The notes under the pieces: model-generated
Database searches by the model: none
Seen by the model: only the letters and a program-made list of their open reading frames with translations
Told to the model about the DNA's origin: nothing
Part shown: piece by piece, positions 48,575-58,036 of the stretch
Position numbering within the stretch: position 1 is the first letter of the stretch
Layout: the number at the start of each line of letters is the position of its first letter
Made by a program: the position numbers and the translations under genes
Assembly: GCA_000024525.1 (NCBI GenBank)
Contig: CP001769.1
Location: 1,722,001-1,786,000 of the forward strand
Length of the DNA stretch: 64,000 nucleotides
Reading direction: 5' to 3'
DNA from: Spirosoma linguale DSM 74
GTDB lineage: Bacteria; Bacteroidota; Bacteroidia; Cytophagales; Spirosomataceae

Positions 48575-49174
48575 CTATCGGCTAAGATTCGGCGACTTAT
48601 CGGCGCGGGTAAACCAGATTTTTCGGCGGGCTACCAGTCGGCTGATAATAAAAATTAGCACCAGGAAGATAACGACAGCTGCCACTAATGGTAATAAAAT
48701 GCTGAAGATGGAGAGCCCTATGGAGGCCACATTTTCGCCCGTTGCCACTACTGGATTGGCAAGCCCGCCGGTGGTGGCCGTGGAACCAAGCCGGAGCAGA
48801 CTGGTTCCCGCCTGAATGATTCCTGCCGTACTGCCGCCGAGCATCAACCCAAGCCCCCAATGAAGTAACGGATTATCTATTTGAAGAAAAGACGTACTCA
48901 ACAGGGTTCCGGCAATGATGGAGGTTGGAGTCGCTATCGTGTCGAGCATGTTATCGAGCCAGGGGATATAGTAGGCTCCAAGCTCAAAGAGGGTAGCTAC
49001 GCTTAGTCCCAAAAGGGCGGGCCAGCCGCTGAGCCATTCGAAGCCGGTCATCGTATTGATAAATCCCAATTTAGTGGCCAGACTGGCAACCAGAAGCGGC
49101 ACAAATACCCGGAAGCCACAACAGGCCGCCAAGCCGATTCCAATGCAGGCACTCATTATCCATTCAAGAGACAT
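48575..49174 (-). CDS. DUF4126-family membrane protein
   Basis: 199 residues from ATG 49174 (MSLEWIMSACIGIGLAACCG); the open frame upstream runs into a repeat. Five or so helices, including GFRVFVPLLVASLA and a glycine-rich middle. The repeat at 49182-49252 covers its leader. DUF4126 is of unknown function. Confidence 0.8.
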   Translation of the reverse strand: MSLEWIMSACIGIGLAACCGFRVFVPLLVASLATKLGFINTMTGFEWLSGWPALLGLSVATLFELGAYYIPWLDNMLDTIATPTSIIAGTLLSTSFLQIDNPLLHWGLGLMLGGSTAGIIQAGTSLLRLGSTATTGGLANPVVATGENVASIGLSIFSILLPLVAAVVIFLVLIFIISRLVARRKIWFTRADKSPNLSR

Positions 49175-49181
49175 AGTAACG

Positions 49182-49252
49182 TACGGTTTGTAGTAGTTGG
49201 TTTGCGGTATGCCAGTGGGTCTGTAACCGTAAACCAACTACTACAAACCGTA
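49182..49252. repeat. Intergenic inverted repeat filling the leader of the DUF4126 gene
   Basis: 27-base arms 49182-49208 and 49226-49252 match with one mismatch and a 17-base spacer. It reaches within 8 bases of the DUF4126 start and within 11 bases of the helicase stop. Confidence 0.93.
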
Positions 49253-49262
49253 ACCGATTGTT

Positions 49263-50753
49263 TTATCCGAAAAACTGCGAATTAAAATTCATCAGGAAGG
49301 CTTCGTCGGTGGCGCGGGTTAAAGCTGTGTACAGCCATCGAACAAATTCATCGTTCACCTGACCCTCCGGCAGAAATCCCTGATCAACGAAAACCGCACT
49401 CCATTGCCCCCCCTGCGCTTTATGACAGGTGAGTGCGTAGGCAAATTTTACCTGTAATGCGTTGAGGTACGGGTCCCGACGTATCGCTTCTGAACGTTCT
49501 TTCTTGCTTTTAATGTAAAAGTAGTCTTTGGCAACACTTTCGTAAAGTGCCTTGTACTGATCGGCCGTTAGCGAAGGGACCGGCGTATGGAGCGTGTCGA
49601 GCATGATTTTGGCGTCGAAATCGGGCTGCTCTTCGTAGTCAATCAGATGCAGCGTGACCGTGGCGAAGCGAAAGCCGTGCATTTCTTCCTTGTTGCGGAT
49701 TTTTTGCACTTCCGCAAATTCACCGTTGGCCAGAAAACCCGCCGGCGAATCCTCGTCAAGTATGGTGTAGTTGTTGCGGGCAATCATGAGCATATCCCCG
49801 GCGTCGAGTTCTTCCTCGCACTGGTCAATCATCCGTCGAACAAACTGGTTGTACTGTACTGCCGACTTGTTGGAGCGGCAGATGATGGCTGTATTCTCCC
49901 GTCCGTATTTGTCGTACGCATACCGGATACCGTCTTCCAGTTTGGTCAACGGCATTTTGTAAATGTCGCTGAACGAGCGAACGTTAAGTTGAATAGGCGG
50001 GATTTCAGCAGTTGCGGTCGAAGCGTTGTCATCGAGCAAAGCATCAAAACCAACGGCTTTGGGGGTAGGTGAGGTGCCGTCCAGCAGCATCCTTAACCCC
50101 GTCGCATTGTACAAGATTCCCGATTCTTCGTCCTGTCGCATGACTTCGGTCAGTTCCTGTTCGTACACGGTCATGTCGAAGGTACTGGCCAGAAAACCCC
50201 GGTCGAGGGCGGGGCTCAACTCCCGGCCAACGGGGGGCAACTGGGCTGTATCGCCTACCAGCATGAGCTTGTTGCCCGGCCCTTCAAAGACAAAATCAAT
50301 CAGGTCGGTCAGTAGCCCCTTCCCTCCAAAGTCGGCTTCATCGGAAATCATCGAAGCCTCATCGACAATAAACAGGGTGTCTTCGTGGTAATTTTTCTGC
50401 CGCTGAAAAGCCAAATTTCCCGAGCCAGGGTCAGCCACCTGTCTGTATATTTTCCGGTGGATGGTCTGGGCTGGTTTCTTGGCATAGTTCGTCATGACTT
50501 TGGCTGCCCGGCCCGTAGGAGCAAGCAGAACCGATTTATAGCCAAAACGGGGAAGTACTTTTATGAGGGTACCTACGAGGGTGGTTTTGCCGGTACCGGC
50601 ATAGCCGCGCAGCAAAAAACAATCGCGATAATGGGCAACTTCTTCCTTGGAGATAAACTGGCCGATCTGTTCGAAAAACTGTTCCTGACCCGGTGTAGGC
50701 TTAAAAGGGAAACGTTTGGCCAGCAAATGGGCGGCCGTTTGGGTTTCGTTCAT
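49263..50753 (-). CDS. RecD-like ATP-dependent DNA helicase
   Basis: 496 residues, superfamily 1: Walker A GYAGTGKTT (about 49-57), Walker B DEAS, motif LVGDTAQLPPVG, and a C-terminal UvrD-like motif LTCHKAQGGQW. It resembles stand-alone RecD-like helicases found in Bacteroidota. No RecB or RecC neighbour, so probably a free-standing 5'-3' helicase. Confidence 0.88.
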   Translation of the reverse strand: MNETQTAAHLLAKRFPFKPTPGQEQFFEQIGQFISKEEVAHYRDCFLLRGYAGTGKTTLVGTLIKVLPRFGYKSVLLAPTGRAAKVMTNYAKKPAQTIHRKIYRQVADPGSGNLAFQRQKNYHEDTLFIVDEASMISDEADFGGKGLLTDLIDFVFEGPGNKLMLVGDTAQLPPVGRELSPALDRGFLASTFDMTVYEQELTEVMRQDEESGILYNATGLRMLLDGTSPTPKAVGFDALLDDNASTATAEIPPIQLNVRSFSDIYKMPLTKLEDGIRYAYDKYGRENTAIICRSNKSAVQYNQFVRRMIDQCEEELDAGDMLMIARNNYTILDEDSPAGFLANGEFAEVQKIRNKEEMHGFRFATVTLHLIDYEEQPDFDAKIMLDTLHTPVPSLTADQYKALYESVAKDYFYIKSKKERSEAIRRDPYLNALQVKFAYALTCHKAQGGQWSAVFVDQGFLPEGQVNDEFVRWLYTALTRATDEAFLMNFNSQFFG

Positions 50754-50902
50754 GGGTCTAATTTACGAAAAAAGGAGCAAAGTGAAAAGGGGAAAAAGGG
50801 AACGGAAAGAGGCAGTTTTTTATTTTTTTAATCCTTTTTTTATCGCACCTTTCGTGCCTTCGTCCTTTTTCTTATCTTCACCCTACACTAATTGCCTCCT
50901 AC

Positions 50903-51340
50903 ATGAACATACGCCAAATACTTCAGGGAAAGCGCATTAACGCGCTTTATAGTGTCTCCTCAGACCAAACGGTGCTGGATGGACTAAAGGTCATGGCCGA
51001 AAAAAATATCGGCGCTTTACTCGTTGTTGATAACGGGGAACTGACAGGCATATTTTCAGAACGGGATTACGCCCGTAAGGTAATTTTGAAAGACAGACAT
51101 TCTGACGATACACGCATCGCCGATGTTATGACCGCCAATGTGATCACCATCGGGCCGGACCAGTCACTGGAAGAGGGTATGGTGATCATGTCAGACCGGC
51201 ATATTCGCCACCTGCCTGTTGTCGACAAAGGCGAATTAATCGGCATTATATCAATTAACGACATCGTTACAGCCATCATTCGCGATCAGAAGACGCGTAT
51301 CGATTCGCTGGAAAGCTACATATCGGGAAGCCCATATTGA
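50903..51340 (+). CDS. Two-CBS-domain protein
   Basis: 145 residues, almost entirely a CBS pair (GLKVMAEKNIGALLVVDNGELTGIFSERDYA and VIMSDRHIRHLPVVDKGELIGIISINDIV, each one CBS). Such proteins bind adenosine nucleotides as sensors. It overlaps nothing; the long repeat starts 2 bases after its stop. Confidence 0.9.
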   Translation: MNIRQILQGKRINALYSVSSDQTVLDGLKVMAEKNIGALLVVDNGELTGIFSERDYARKVILKDRHSDDTRIADVMTANVITIGPDQSLEEGMVIMSDRHIRHLPVVDKGELIGIISINDIVTAIIRDQKTRIDSLESYISGSPY

Positions 51341-51341
51341 G

Positions 51342-51489
51342 TAAGTAGTAGGTATTAGGAGTTAGGAGCGAGGAGTTAGGAGCGAGGAGTTAGAAATGAG
51401 GAGTTGCTGACGCCAGATACTGCATGCGTCAGCAACTTCTAACTCCTGACTACTCGCTTCTAACTCCTCGCTCCTAATACCTACCCACT
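51342..51489. repeat. Long compound inverted repeat with GAGTTAGGAGC words
   Basis: Two nested stems: a perfect 14-base outer arm (51348-51361 with 51471-51484) and a perfect 11-base inner arm (51403-51413 with 51426-51436). Between them on both sides are imperfect repeats of GAGTTAGGAGCGAG. It spans 148 bases between the CBS and Nudix genes. Confidence 0.92.
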
Positions 51490-51505
51490 AATCCTCAAAA
51501 TCTGT

Positions 51506-51513
51506 TACCTTTG
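51506..51513 (+). promoter_or_regulatory. Bacteroidota -7 box for Nudix gene 1
   Basis: TACCTTTG followed by C, 23 bases before the GTG start. Confidence 0.65.
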
Positions 51514-51536
51514 CGTCCCCAAATACGTATAAGATT

Positions 51537-52094
51537 GTGACAGTAGTAGCGGATAAGCCAAAGCGGGTAGATAAGGTCACTCCAGCGAGTGACAAATTGA
51601 CCGATGATGTCGATTTGCCTCGGGAAGAAGTACTCAAATTATATGGTAACCGGCTCCGGCTTCGGGTTTGTGGGTTGTACCGTGAAGGCGATCAACTATT
51701 AATGGTTCGTCATCGGGGCATTGGACCAACCAATACCTTTTGGTGTCCGCCGGGTGGCGGAGCTCAGTTTGGCGAAAAAGCGCCGGTAGCACTGAGTCGG
51801 GAGTTTGTCGAAGAAACAGGGCTGGAAGTCGAAATAGGCGACCTGCTGTTTGTCAACGAATTCATGCTGCCCCCTCTCCACGCTATGGAACTGTTCTTTA
51901 TCGTTACCGTAACGGGTGGTCAGCTGCACCAGGGAACAGACCCTGAAATGAGTATTGGCGGGCAAATTATTGAAGAAGTACGGTTCATGACGTTTGCCGA
52001 AATAAAGAGTTACCCACCCGAAGAAGTACACGACATGTTTCGTTATTGTAATTCACTCGATGAGGTGTTTCAATTGAAAGGCTATTTGAAATAA
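51537..52094 (+). CDS. Nudix hydrolase 1
   Basis: 185 residues. The Nudix box is complete: G at about 82, then GxxxxxE(x7)REFVEETG (about 82-104). The start is GTG (51537) and no earlier ATG exists. The substrate, a nucleoside diphosphate derivative, cannot be told. An N-terminal 45-residue extension is charged. Confidence 0.9.
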   Translation: MTVVADKPKRVDKVTPASDKLTDDVDLPREEVLKLYGNRLRLRVCGLYREGDQLLMVRHRGIGPTNTFWCPPGGGAQFGEKAPVALSREFVEETGLEVEIGDLLFVNEFMLPPLHAMELFFIVTVTGGQLHQGTDPEMSIGGQIIEEVRFMTFAEIKSYPPEEVHDMFRYCNSLDEVFQLKGYLK

Positions 52095-52123
52095 GTCGGC
52101 CTGCATAAATGTCCGGCTTTTTT
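52093..52123 (+). terminator. Intrinsic terminator of Nudix gene 1
   Basis: A 7-base stem with one G-T pair (52093-52099 with 52113-52119), a 13-base loop, then six T. Confidence 0.7.
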
Positions 52124-52133
52124 ATAGATTTAC

Positions 52134-53060
52134 TTGTCAACATCAACTAAACCTGGTTGCCCCGATACCGTGCAAATCGCTGTTACCCTATCTCCGACCG
52201 TACAAATCAGCGCCGATTCGTTCGACGCCGGGCTTGCCAGTAAATCCGTGTTGAGTCTGGAAGTGGGCCGGGAACGGTTTCGGTTTATGGTGCAGGATAG
52301 TCGTGGGCAGGGGTTGTACCTGGAAGATTACACCTTTCCGTCCCTGCTTACCGAGCGTTCGGTAACCGGTGTGCTGCCGGAGGTGTTTCGCGAGCACCCA
52401 GTGTTATCGGCAGGCCCCTGGCAGGAAATTCGCATTGGTGTCAATTCCCCTTCGTTCACCCTTATTCCAGCTCCGCTTTTTCGCAAAGAATACGCCGGGA
52501 GCTATCTGTCACTTATGCGGGGAAGTGCTTTACCAGCCCATGAGTTCGCTCAGTCCTATACCCACGAAGCCGAAGGGTTTTTGTCGGTATTCAATATGGA
52601 GCATCCGTTAGCTGATTTCTTTTCGGAGACTTATCCGCTTCAGCCACTGGTGTTTATCCACCAGGTGGGTACCTTGATTCAGGCCACGGCTGATCTGGAT
52701 CGGCATGCGTTGACAGCAGACAATGTTTATCTGTTCTTTGAGGACGAATTCGTAACTATCATTTGCCGAAGCGCGGGCAAAGTGCGTTTCTGTAATCGGT
52801 TCGGGTACAAGAATGTACAGGATCTGGCTTATTATATGTTGTATGTCTTTGAAGAACAGGCCCTGACGCCTGAATTGATACCCGTTTTTCTGTACGGCGA
52901 AATCACACCTTTTGCCGAGGCATACGCTGAATTAAGCCGATTTCTGCCAAACTTAACATTCGGGCAGATACCACCCGGTTTGCGATTATCTTCGGCATTT
53001 GACGACCTGCCCAACCACAGATACCTGAGTCTGTACGGGTTAGGCTTACTGAGTGAATAA
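52134..53060 (+). CDS. DUF3822-family protein
   Basis: 308 residues in the actin-like DUF3822 family, which in Bacteroidota lies next to coaD. Features: SLEVGRERFRFMVQD near the N-terminus, a central DLDRHALTADNVYLFFEDEF, and NRFGYKNVQDLAYYMLYVFE. The start is TTG at 52134 or a GTG further in (52169); I chose the longer. Function unknown. Confidence 0.85.
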   Translation: MSTSTKPGCPDTVQIAVTLSPTVQISADSFDAGLASKSVLSLEVGRERFRFMVQDSRGQGLYLEDYTFPSLLTERSVTGVLPEVFREHPVLSAGPWQEIRIGVNSPSFTLIPAPLFRKEYAGSYLSLMRGSALPAHEFAQSYTHEAEGFLSVFNMEHPLADFFSETYPLQPLVFIHQVGTLIQATADLDRHALTADNVYLFFEDEFVTIICRSAGKVRFCNRFGYKNVQDLAYYMLYVFEEQALTPELIPVFLYGEITPFAEAYAELSRFLPNLTFGQIPPGLRLSSAFDDLPNHRYLSLYGLGLLSE

Positions 53061-53111
53061 GGGGTAAACCGATCGTATCCCTCATTAGCTCAATTCACTC
53101 ATTCTCTTTAT

Positions 53112-53585
53112 ATGAAGCGTATTGCCCTTTTCCCCGGTTCATTCGACCCATTTACACGCGGTCACGAAGACATCGTTTTGCGAGGCTTACAGCTATTCGA
53201 CGAAGTCATCATTGGTATTGGGCGAAACGCTCGTAAAGAGCGCTATTTCCCGCTGGAACAGATGACCGGGTTAATTGAGGAGGCCTTCCGCTCCACGCCT
53301 GCCGTACGGGTCATTAGCTACGATGATCTGACCGCCAATGTGGCCCGAAAAGTGGGTGCCCGGTTTCTACTGCGCGGGCTACGAAACACCACCGATTTCG
53401 AATACGAAAACGGTATCTCGCAGGTTAACCGCTACGTATACGAAGACGTTGAAACGGTATTTTTGATTACCTCTCCACACCTGGCCCCCATCAGTTCCAG
53501 CATAATCCGGGATTTACACCGGTACGGACAGGATGTCGATGCGTTTTTGCCGTATCAGTTAGCAAAGCTGGAAACAGAAAAATAA
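53112..53585 (+). CDS. coaD: Phosphopantetheine adenylyltransferase
   Basis: 157 residues. FPGSFDPFTRGHEDI at the N-terminus holds the adenylyltransferase TxGH-like motif, and ISSSIIRDL near the C-terminus is the second. It makes dephospho-CoA. Follows DUF3822 by 51 bases, and the two are probably co-transcribed. Confidence 0.97.
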   Translation: MKRIALFPGSFDPFTRGHEDIVLRGLQLFDEVIIGIGRNARKERYFPLEQMTGLIEEAFRSTPAVRVISYDDLTANVARKVGARFLLRGLRNTTDFEYENGISQVNRYVYEDVETVFLITSPHLAPISSSIIRDLHRYGQDVDAFLPYQLAKLETEK

Positions 53586-53614
53586 AGCAAGCAGAGTACG
53601 GCCGTCCTGGCTTG

Positions 53615-54328
53615 TTACACCTTGCCGTTTACCCGCTTGTTGACTTCATCGATAACGTACCGAATCGAACTGAAAGAGTTGGTAAGGGCCAGTTTGGTTT
53701 CCCGCTGGTCGAACCAGACGAGTTGCTCAATATCTTCCTCAACTTGTGGTGCCATGCGGCTATCGTCGAGGGCCCGCATCCGATACCATTTGGTACGCTT
53801 TAGAATACGACTTCCATTTAGGGTGTAGGTATGCCAGGTTGTACAGATGCGTTCGCCAATAGATACCCGAACACCCGTTTCTTCTTTTACTTCCCGAACG
53901 GCCCCCTGCTTGGAGGATTCGCCGTCATCAAGTTTCCCTTTTGGTAAATCCCAGACGCCCCGGCGGAACATAAGCAACATCTTGTCGCCTTTAAAGACGA
54001 CCCCACCAGCGGCTTTTATGATCTTGAATGGTTTCTTTATGGCTTCTTCGCAGGCCTCCTTATCAAGGCAGCCCAGCGTAACGGAAAGCAACTGATCTGC
54101 ATCGCTTTTCTGCAATAGAGCTAACAGTTTACTGACCGTAGCCGGGGTAGCGTTCAGCAACAGCAAATGACCATTCAGGGCATCTTGTTTCAGCAGCTCC
54201 AGACGGGCATCGACGATTAGATCGTAATCGACGAATGTGGGGTGATTTGCCAATGCCGGATTGGTCAGTTGAGTAGCGGCTTTTGGGCCAACGAGCCGGA
54301 TAGGGCGGTCGTTTATGAAAACAATCAT
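53615..54328 (-). CDS. Nudix hydrolase 2
   Basis: 237 residues. An N-terminal domain of about 110 residues without recognised family precedes a Nudix domain, box GKLDDGESSKQGAVREVKEETG (about 140-162). Substrate unknown. Divergent from the CorC gene, from which a 117-base gap separates it. Confidence 0.88.
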   Translation of the reverse strand: MIVFINDRPIRLVGPKAATQLTNPALANHPTFVDYDLIVDARLELLKQDALNGHLLLLNATPATVSKLLALLQKSDADQLLSVTLGCLDKEACEEAIKKPFKIIKAAGGVVFKGDKMLLMFRRGVWDLPKGKLDDGESSKQGAVREVKEETGVRVSIGERICTTWHTYTLNGSRILKRTKWYRMRALDDSRMAPQVEEDIEQLVWFDQRETKLALTNSFSSIRYVIDEVNKRVNGKV

Positions 54329-54415
54329 CAGGAAATAAGCGGTTCGAACTGTAAAAGTACTAAAACAGATGGTCTATCGTACGGTTATATCTGTTGCAAA
54401 CCAGTTCCATTTCTA

Positions 54416-54423
54416 TATTTTTG
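54416..54423 (+). promoter_or_regulatory. Bacteroidota -7 box for CorC-like gene 2
   Basis: TATTTTTG followed by C, 23 bases before the GTG start. Confidence 0.55.
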
Positions 54424-54445
54424 CAACAGGTCAATCATCCTCTTT

Positions 54446-55735
54446 GTGGAACTTCTAATTATTTTTCTTCTGACACTGCTGAATGGTGTGTTTTCGATGT
54501 CAGAAATTGCCCTGGTATCCTCCCGTAGATCAAAGCTGGAAACAGCTGCTAAAAATGGAGATCGACAGGCGCAGGTTGCCCTCGATCTGTCAAACTCTCC
54601 CAACCGCTTTCTGTCGACCGTACAGATAGGAATTACCCTGATCGGTATATTACTCGGTATTTTCTCGGGCGATAAACTAACCACCGATGTTCAGGAATTT
54701 GTAGCGCAAGTTGACTTTATCCGGCCATATGCGCACTCGGTAGCTGTGGTGCTGGTCCTGCTGCTGCTTACTTACCTTTCGCTTGTTTTTGGTGAACTGG
54801 TACCCAAACGAATTGGTCTGTCCAATCCTGAAGGAATTGCCAAAACCATGGCTGCGCCCATGATTTTCCTTTCCCGGCTGACATCGCCCTTTATTGCGCT
54901 TCTGACAGTGTCGAGCGATCTACTTCTCAAAATACTGAACATCCGACCCAACGAAAACGCCGTTACGGAAGAAGAAATAAAGAGTCTTATTCAGGAAGGA
55001 ACTTCGGGGGGAGCTATCGAGGAAATCGAACAGGAGATTGTTCAGAATGTCTTTCAGCTGGGTGATCGGAAAATTACCTCACTCATGACCAATCGGCAGG
55101 AGATCGTTTTCCTTGATCTGGAAGATGAACCGGCTGAAAATAAAGCCCGTATTCTCGAACATAAACACTCAGTGTATCCGCTCTGTAATGGCGGAGTCGA
55201 TGAAGTCGTTGGCTTGATCTATACCAAAGACTTTTTGGGTAGAGATCTGGATAATGAACTCCTGCACCTGACGGATATGAAGCGGGATGCGCTCTTTGTT
55301 CCCGAAAACAACAAGGCCTATCAGGTGCTGGAACGGTTTCGGGAGCGCCGGCAATACGTTGGCGTTATTGTCGATGAGTATGGTGGGGTGCTGGGTATCA
55401 TTACCCTGAACGACATCCTGGACGTACTGGTAGGCGATATCAACGATGACGTAAACTCCGATTACGAAATCCGCGAGCGCGAAGATGGGACATTCCTGAT
55501 TGATGCCCAGTTACCTTTCGAAGATTTTATCTCGTATTTCTCCATCAACATAAACGCACAGGCCCGTCGCGAACTGACGGGCTTTGACACCCTCGGCGGA
55601 TTCGCTCTTCACATTCTCAAGGACATTCCCAAAGCAGGCGAAACCTTCGTCTGGCAGAATTACCGGTTCGAGATTATCGACATGGATAAAAGCAGGATCG
55701 ATAAAATTCTGGTTAAGAAGTTGGCTGAAGAGTAA
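54446..55735 (+). CDS. CNNM/CorC (HlyC) family membrane protein, copy 2
   Basis: I start at the GTG at 54446 (V-E-L-L-I-I-F), directly before the first helix and 23 bases after a promoter box; the open frame runs 68 residues further upstream over the divergent Nudix gene, which is not plausible. 429 residues: CNNM helices (NGVFSMSEIALVSSRRSKLE), a CBS pair (VIVDEYGGVLGIITLNDIL) and a C-terminal CorC domain. Related to copy 1 at 30999, but clearly diverged. Confidence 0.9.
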   Translation: MELLIIFLLTLLNGVFSMSEIALVSSRRSKLETAAKNGDRQAQVALDLSNSPNRFLSTVQIGITLIGILLGIFSGDKLTTDVQEFVAQVDFIRPYAHSVAVVLVLLLLTYLSLVFGELVPKRIGLSNPEGIAKTMAAPMIFLSRLTSPFIALLTVSSDLLLKILNIRPNENAVTEEEIKSLIQEGTSGGAIEEIEQEIVQNVFQLGDRKITSLMTNRQEIVFLDLEDEPAENKARILEHKHSVYPLCNGGVDEVVGLIYTKDFLGRDLDNELLHLTDMKRDALFVPENNKAYQVLERFRERRQYVGVIVDEYGGVLGIITLNDILDVLVGDINDDVNSDYEIREREDGTFLIDAQLPFEDFISYFSININAQARRELTGFDTLGGFALHILKDIPKAGETFVWQNYRFEIIDMDKSRIDKILVKKLAEE

Positions 55736-55761
55736 ACAACCTGTAGGAAAACGAGTTATAG

Positions 55762-56112
55762 ATGAAAACAAATTCATCGATACTCATGCGACACTTCAGC
55801 CCCGAGGCCAATGAGTTGACTGGTGGTACATCCAGTCGCGTTCCGACCGGTATGGAAAATGATCCAACTGCTGATGAAGAGGTGATTAACCAGCAGGAAG
55901 GTGATTCGTCAGCACGGGAGGTTTATCCCAAACCTGTTGAAAAAACGGCAAAGATTGCGCCGGACGACCTGGCCGCTTCAATCGCTTACGCACTTGATGG
56001 CAGTGGCCCCGGTCCAACCAATGACAAACCGAATGTATCCGGTCACAAGGTAATTTCGGAAGGAATTACGGGTGCCGGGCCTGAAGATGAAGAAGATGAC
56101 TTGCGTTCATAA
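55762..56112 (+). CDS. Hypothetical acidic, probably disordered protein
   Basis: 116 residues rich in Glu, Asp, Pro, Ser and Gly, with no predicted membrane helix or domain (for example EDEEDDLRS at the end). It follows the CorC gene by 26 bases on the same strand and is likely co-transcribed. No family recognised. Confidence 0.65.
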   Translation: MKTNSSILMRHFSPEANELTGGTSSRVPTGMENDPTADEEVINQQEGDSSAREVYPKPVEKTAKIAPDDLAASIAYALDGSGPGPTNDKPNVSGHKVISEGITGAGPEDEEDDLRS

Positions 56113-56118
56113 GCAAGC

Positions 56119-57879
56119 TTACACCACTTCTTTATATTGCATCCGGTAGAGATTCGCATAGAAGCCCTCATGCTGGAGCAACTCCTCGTGATTTCCCTGT
56201 TCCACAATACGGCCTTTGTCCACAACAATAATATTGTTCGCCTTCTGAATTGTTGATAGACGGTGGGCAATAACGATGGCGGTGCGGCCTTTCATGAGTT
56301 TCCCGATAGCATCCTGGATCATTTCTTCCGTTTCGGTATCGACGGATGAAGTGGCTTCATCGAGGACAATAATTTTGGGATCCTGAACCATTGCCCGTAC
56401 GAACGAAATCAACTGTCGCTGCCCCACAGACAGGGTCGAACCGCGCTCCATGACGTTGTATTCGTAGCCACCCGGCAACCGCTCGATGAAGTCATGAACG
56501 CCAACGAGTTTGGCCGCTTCCACTATCTTTTCCCGACTGATGCGTTTGTCGCCCAGCGTAATGTTATTTTCTATGGTGTCCGAAAACAGGAAAACATCCT
56601 GAAGCACAACGCCGATGTTTCGGCGGAGGTGACCTAGTTCGTATTCGTGAACATCAACATCGTCGACCTTGATTTCGCCCTTATTGATGTCATAAAAGCG
56701 GCTTAGTAAGTTGATGATCGATGACTTCCCGGCGCCGGTGGCCCCGACAAAGGCTACCGTTTCGCCGGAGTTGACCCGAAAGGAAATATCGCGAAGTACC
56801 CAGTCTTCATTGTTGTAAGCAAACCAGACATTTTTGAAATCTACATCACCGCGGATGGTGGTCGGCGCGTACGTGCTGTTATTTGCCGTAAACTCATCGC
56901 TGTCCAAAAGTTTCAGAATCCGGTCGGTGCTCACAATACCCATCTGAAGGGTATTGAAGCGGTCGGCCAGCATTCGGATGGGGCGGAAAAACAGGTTGAT
57001 AAACATGACAAAGGCCGTAACCGTCCCGAACGTAACATCCGAACTGATAATCTGCTGGGCACCGTACCAGACCACCAGACCAACGGCCACCGCCGAGATA
57101 ATATCAGCCACGGGATAGTACACGGAGTAGTACCAGATGGAGCGAATGTTAGCCGCCCGGTGCTCGTCATTGATAACCCGGAATTTTTCGGCTTCAATTT
57201 TCTCGCTGCCGAAGATTTGGACGATGTTCATGCCCGTTATATGTTCCTGAACAAAGGAGTTCAGATTCGCCACGGCCGTCCGAACCTCGTTGAATGATTT
57301 CTTGATCTTTTCCTTGAATACGTACGTGCTGAACAGCATCAGCGGGATGGTCGACAGGCTGATGGCCGCCAGCCGCCAGTCGGTATAAAACATCACGCCG
57401 ATAATCAGTACCAATTGTAAAATATCGCCCGCAATGGCCGCCATACCTTCGCTGAATACATCGGCCAGGGTCTCAACGTCCGAAATAGAACGGGTCACTA
57501 ACCGGCCAATGGGCGTATTGTCGAAGAACTTGAGCCGTAAGTGGAGGATTTTATGATATAACTGCACCCGAATGTCGCGGATAACATACTGCCCCAACCA
57601 CCCGGATAAATAGGTGTTCAGGAACTGTATGAGCGCCTGAGCCACCAGCACGCCAATCATGATGACCAGCATAGTTGTCAACTGCTGATAATCGCCCATG
57701 GCGATCACGTTATCAATGGTATAACGAATGAGCAGGGGTGTCAGTGGGGCCAGGCAGGCCGCCAGCATAATAATGCCGATCAGGGCGTAAAAACGCGTCT
57801 GATAGGGTTTGATAAAGGCGTATAATCGTCGGAGGATGGCTAAGTCGAAAATCCGACCTGACTTTTGTTCTTCGTTCAC
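56119..57879 (-). CDS. ABC exporter, MsbA-like half-transporter
   Basis: 586 residues: six-helix exporter membrane domain (about 25-310), then the ATPase with Walker A GATGAGKSS, signature LSVGQRQ and Walker B IIVLDEATSSVD. The start codon is GTG (57877-57879). It resembles lipid A or multidrug exporters; substrate unknown. Convergent with the preceding hypothetical gene. Confidence 0.9.
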   Translation of the reverse strand: MNEEQKSGRIFDLAILRRLYAFIKPYQTRFYALIGIIMLAACLAPLTPLLIRYTIDNVIAMGDYQQLTTMLVIMIGVLVAQALIQFLNTYLSGWLGQYVIRDIRVQLYHKILHLRLKFFDNTPIGRLVTRSISDVETLADVFSEGMAAIAGDILQLVLIIGVMFYTDWRLAAISLSTIPLMLFSTYVFKEKIKKSFNEVRTAVANLNSFVQEHITGMNIVQIFGSEKIEAEKFRVINDEHRAANIRSIWYYSVYYPVADIISAVAVGLVVWYGAQQIISSDVTFGTVTAFVMFINLFFRPIRMLADRFNTLQMGIVSTDRILKLLDSDEFTANNSTYAPTTIRGDVDFKNVWFAYNNEDWVLRDISFRVNSGETVAFVGATGAGKSSIINLLSRFYDINKGEIKVDDVDVHEYELGHLRRNIGVVLQDVFLFSDTIENNITLGDKRISREKIVEAAKLVGVHDFIERLPGGYEYNVMERGSTLSVGQRQLISFVRAMVQDPKIIVLDEATSSVDTETEEMIQDAIGKLMKGRTAIVIAHRLSTIQKANNIIVVDKGRIVEQGNHEELLQHEGFYANLYRMQYKEVV

Positions 57880-58036
57880 GGGGCAACCAGAAAGGGCAAG
57901 TTCAGAATTGTAACAGCGTTTTTAGCCCGAACGTTTCAGTCAAAATGTGATTTGGTATGGTCCGGAATGGAATCGGTTAGTAGTAAAAACCGGCTACAGT
58001 CGCTTTATTTGAAAAGATCTGACTTAATCACGATTT

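Noticed and set aside
51342..51489. CRISPR-like array in the GAGTTAGG region
   Set aside because: Repeats are short, imperfect, lack unique equal-length spacers and form a palindrome; no cas gene nearby.
54242..54445. 68-residue upstream extension of the CorC-like gene 2
   Set aside because: Would overlap the divergent Nudix gene and its promoter; GTG 54446 lies just after a -7 box and before the first helix.
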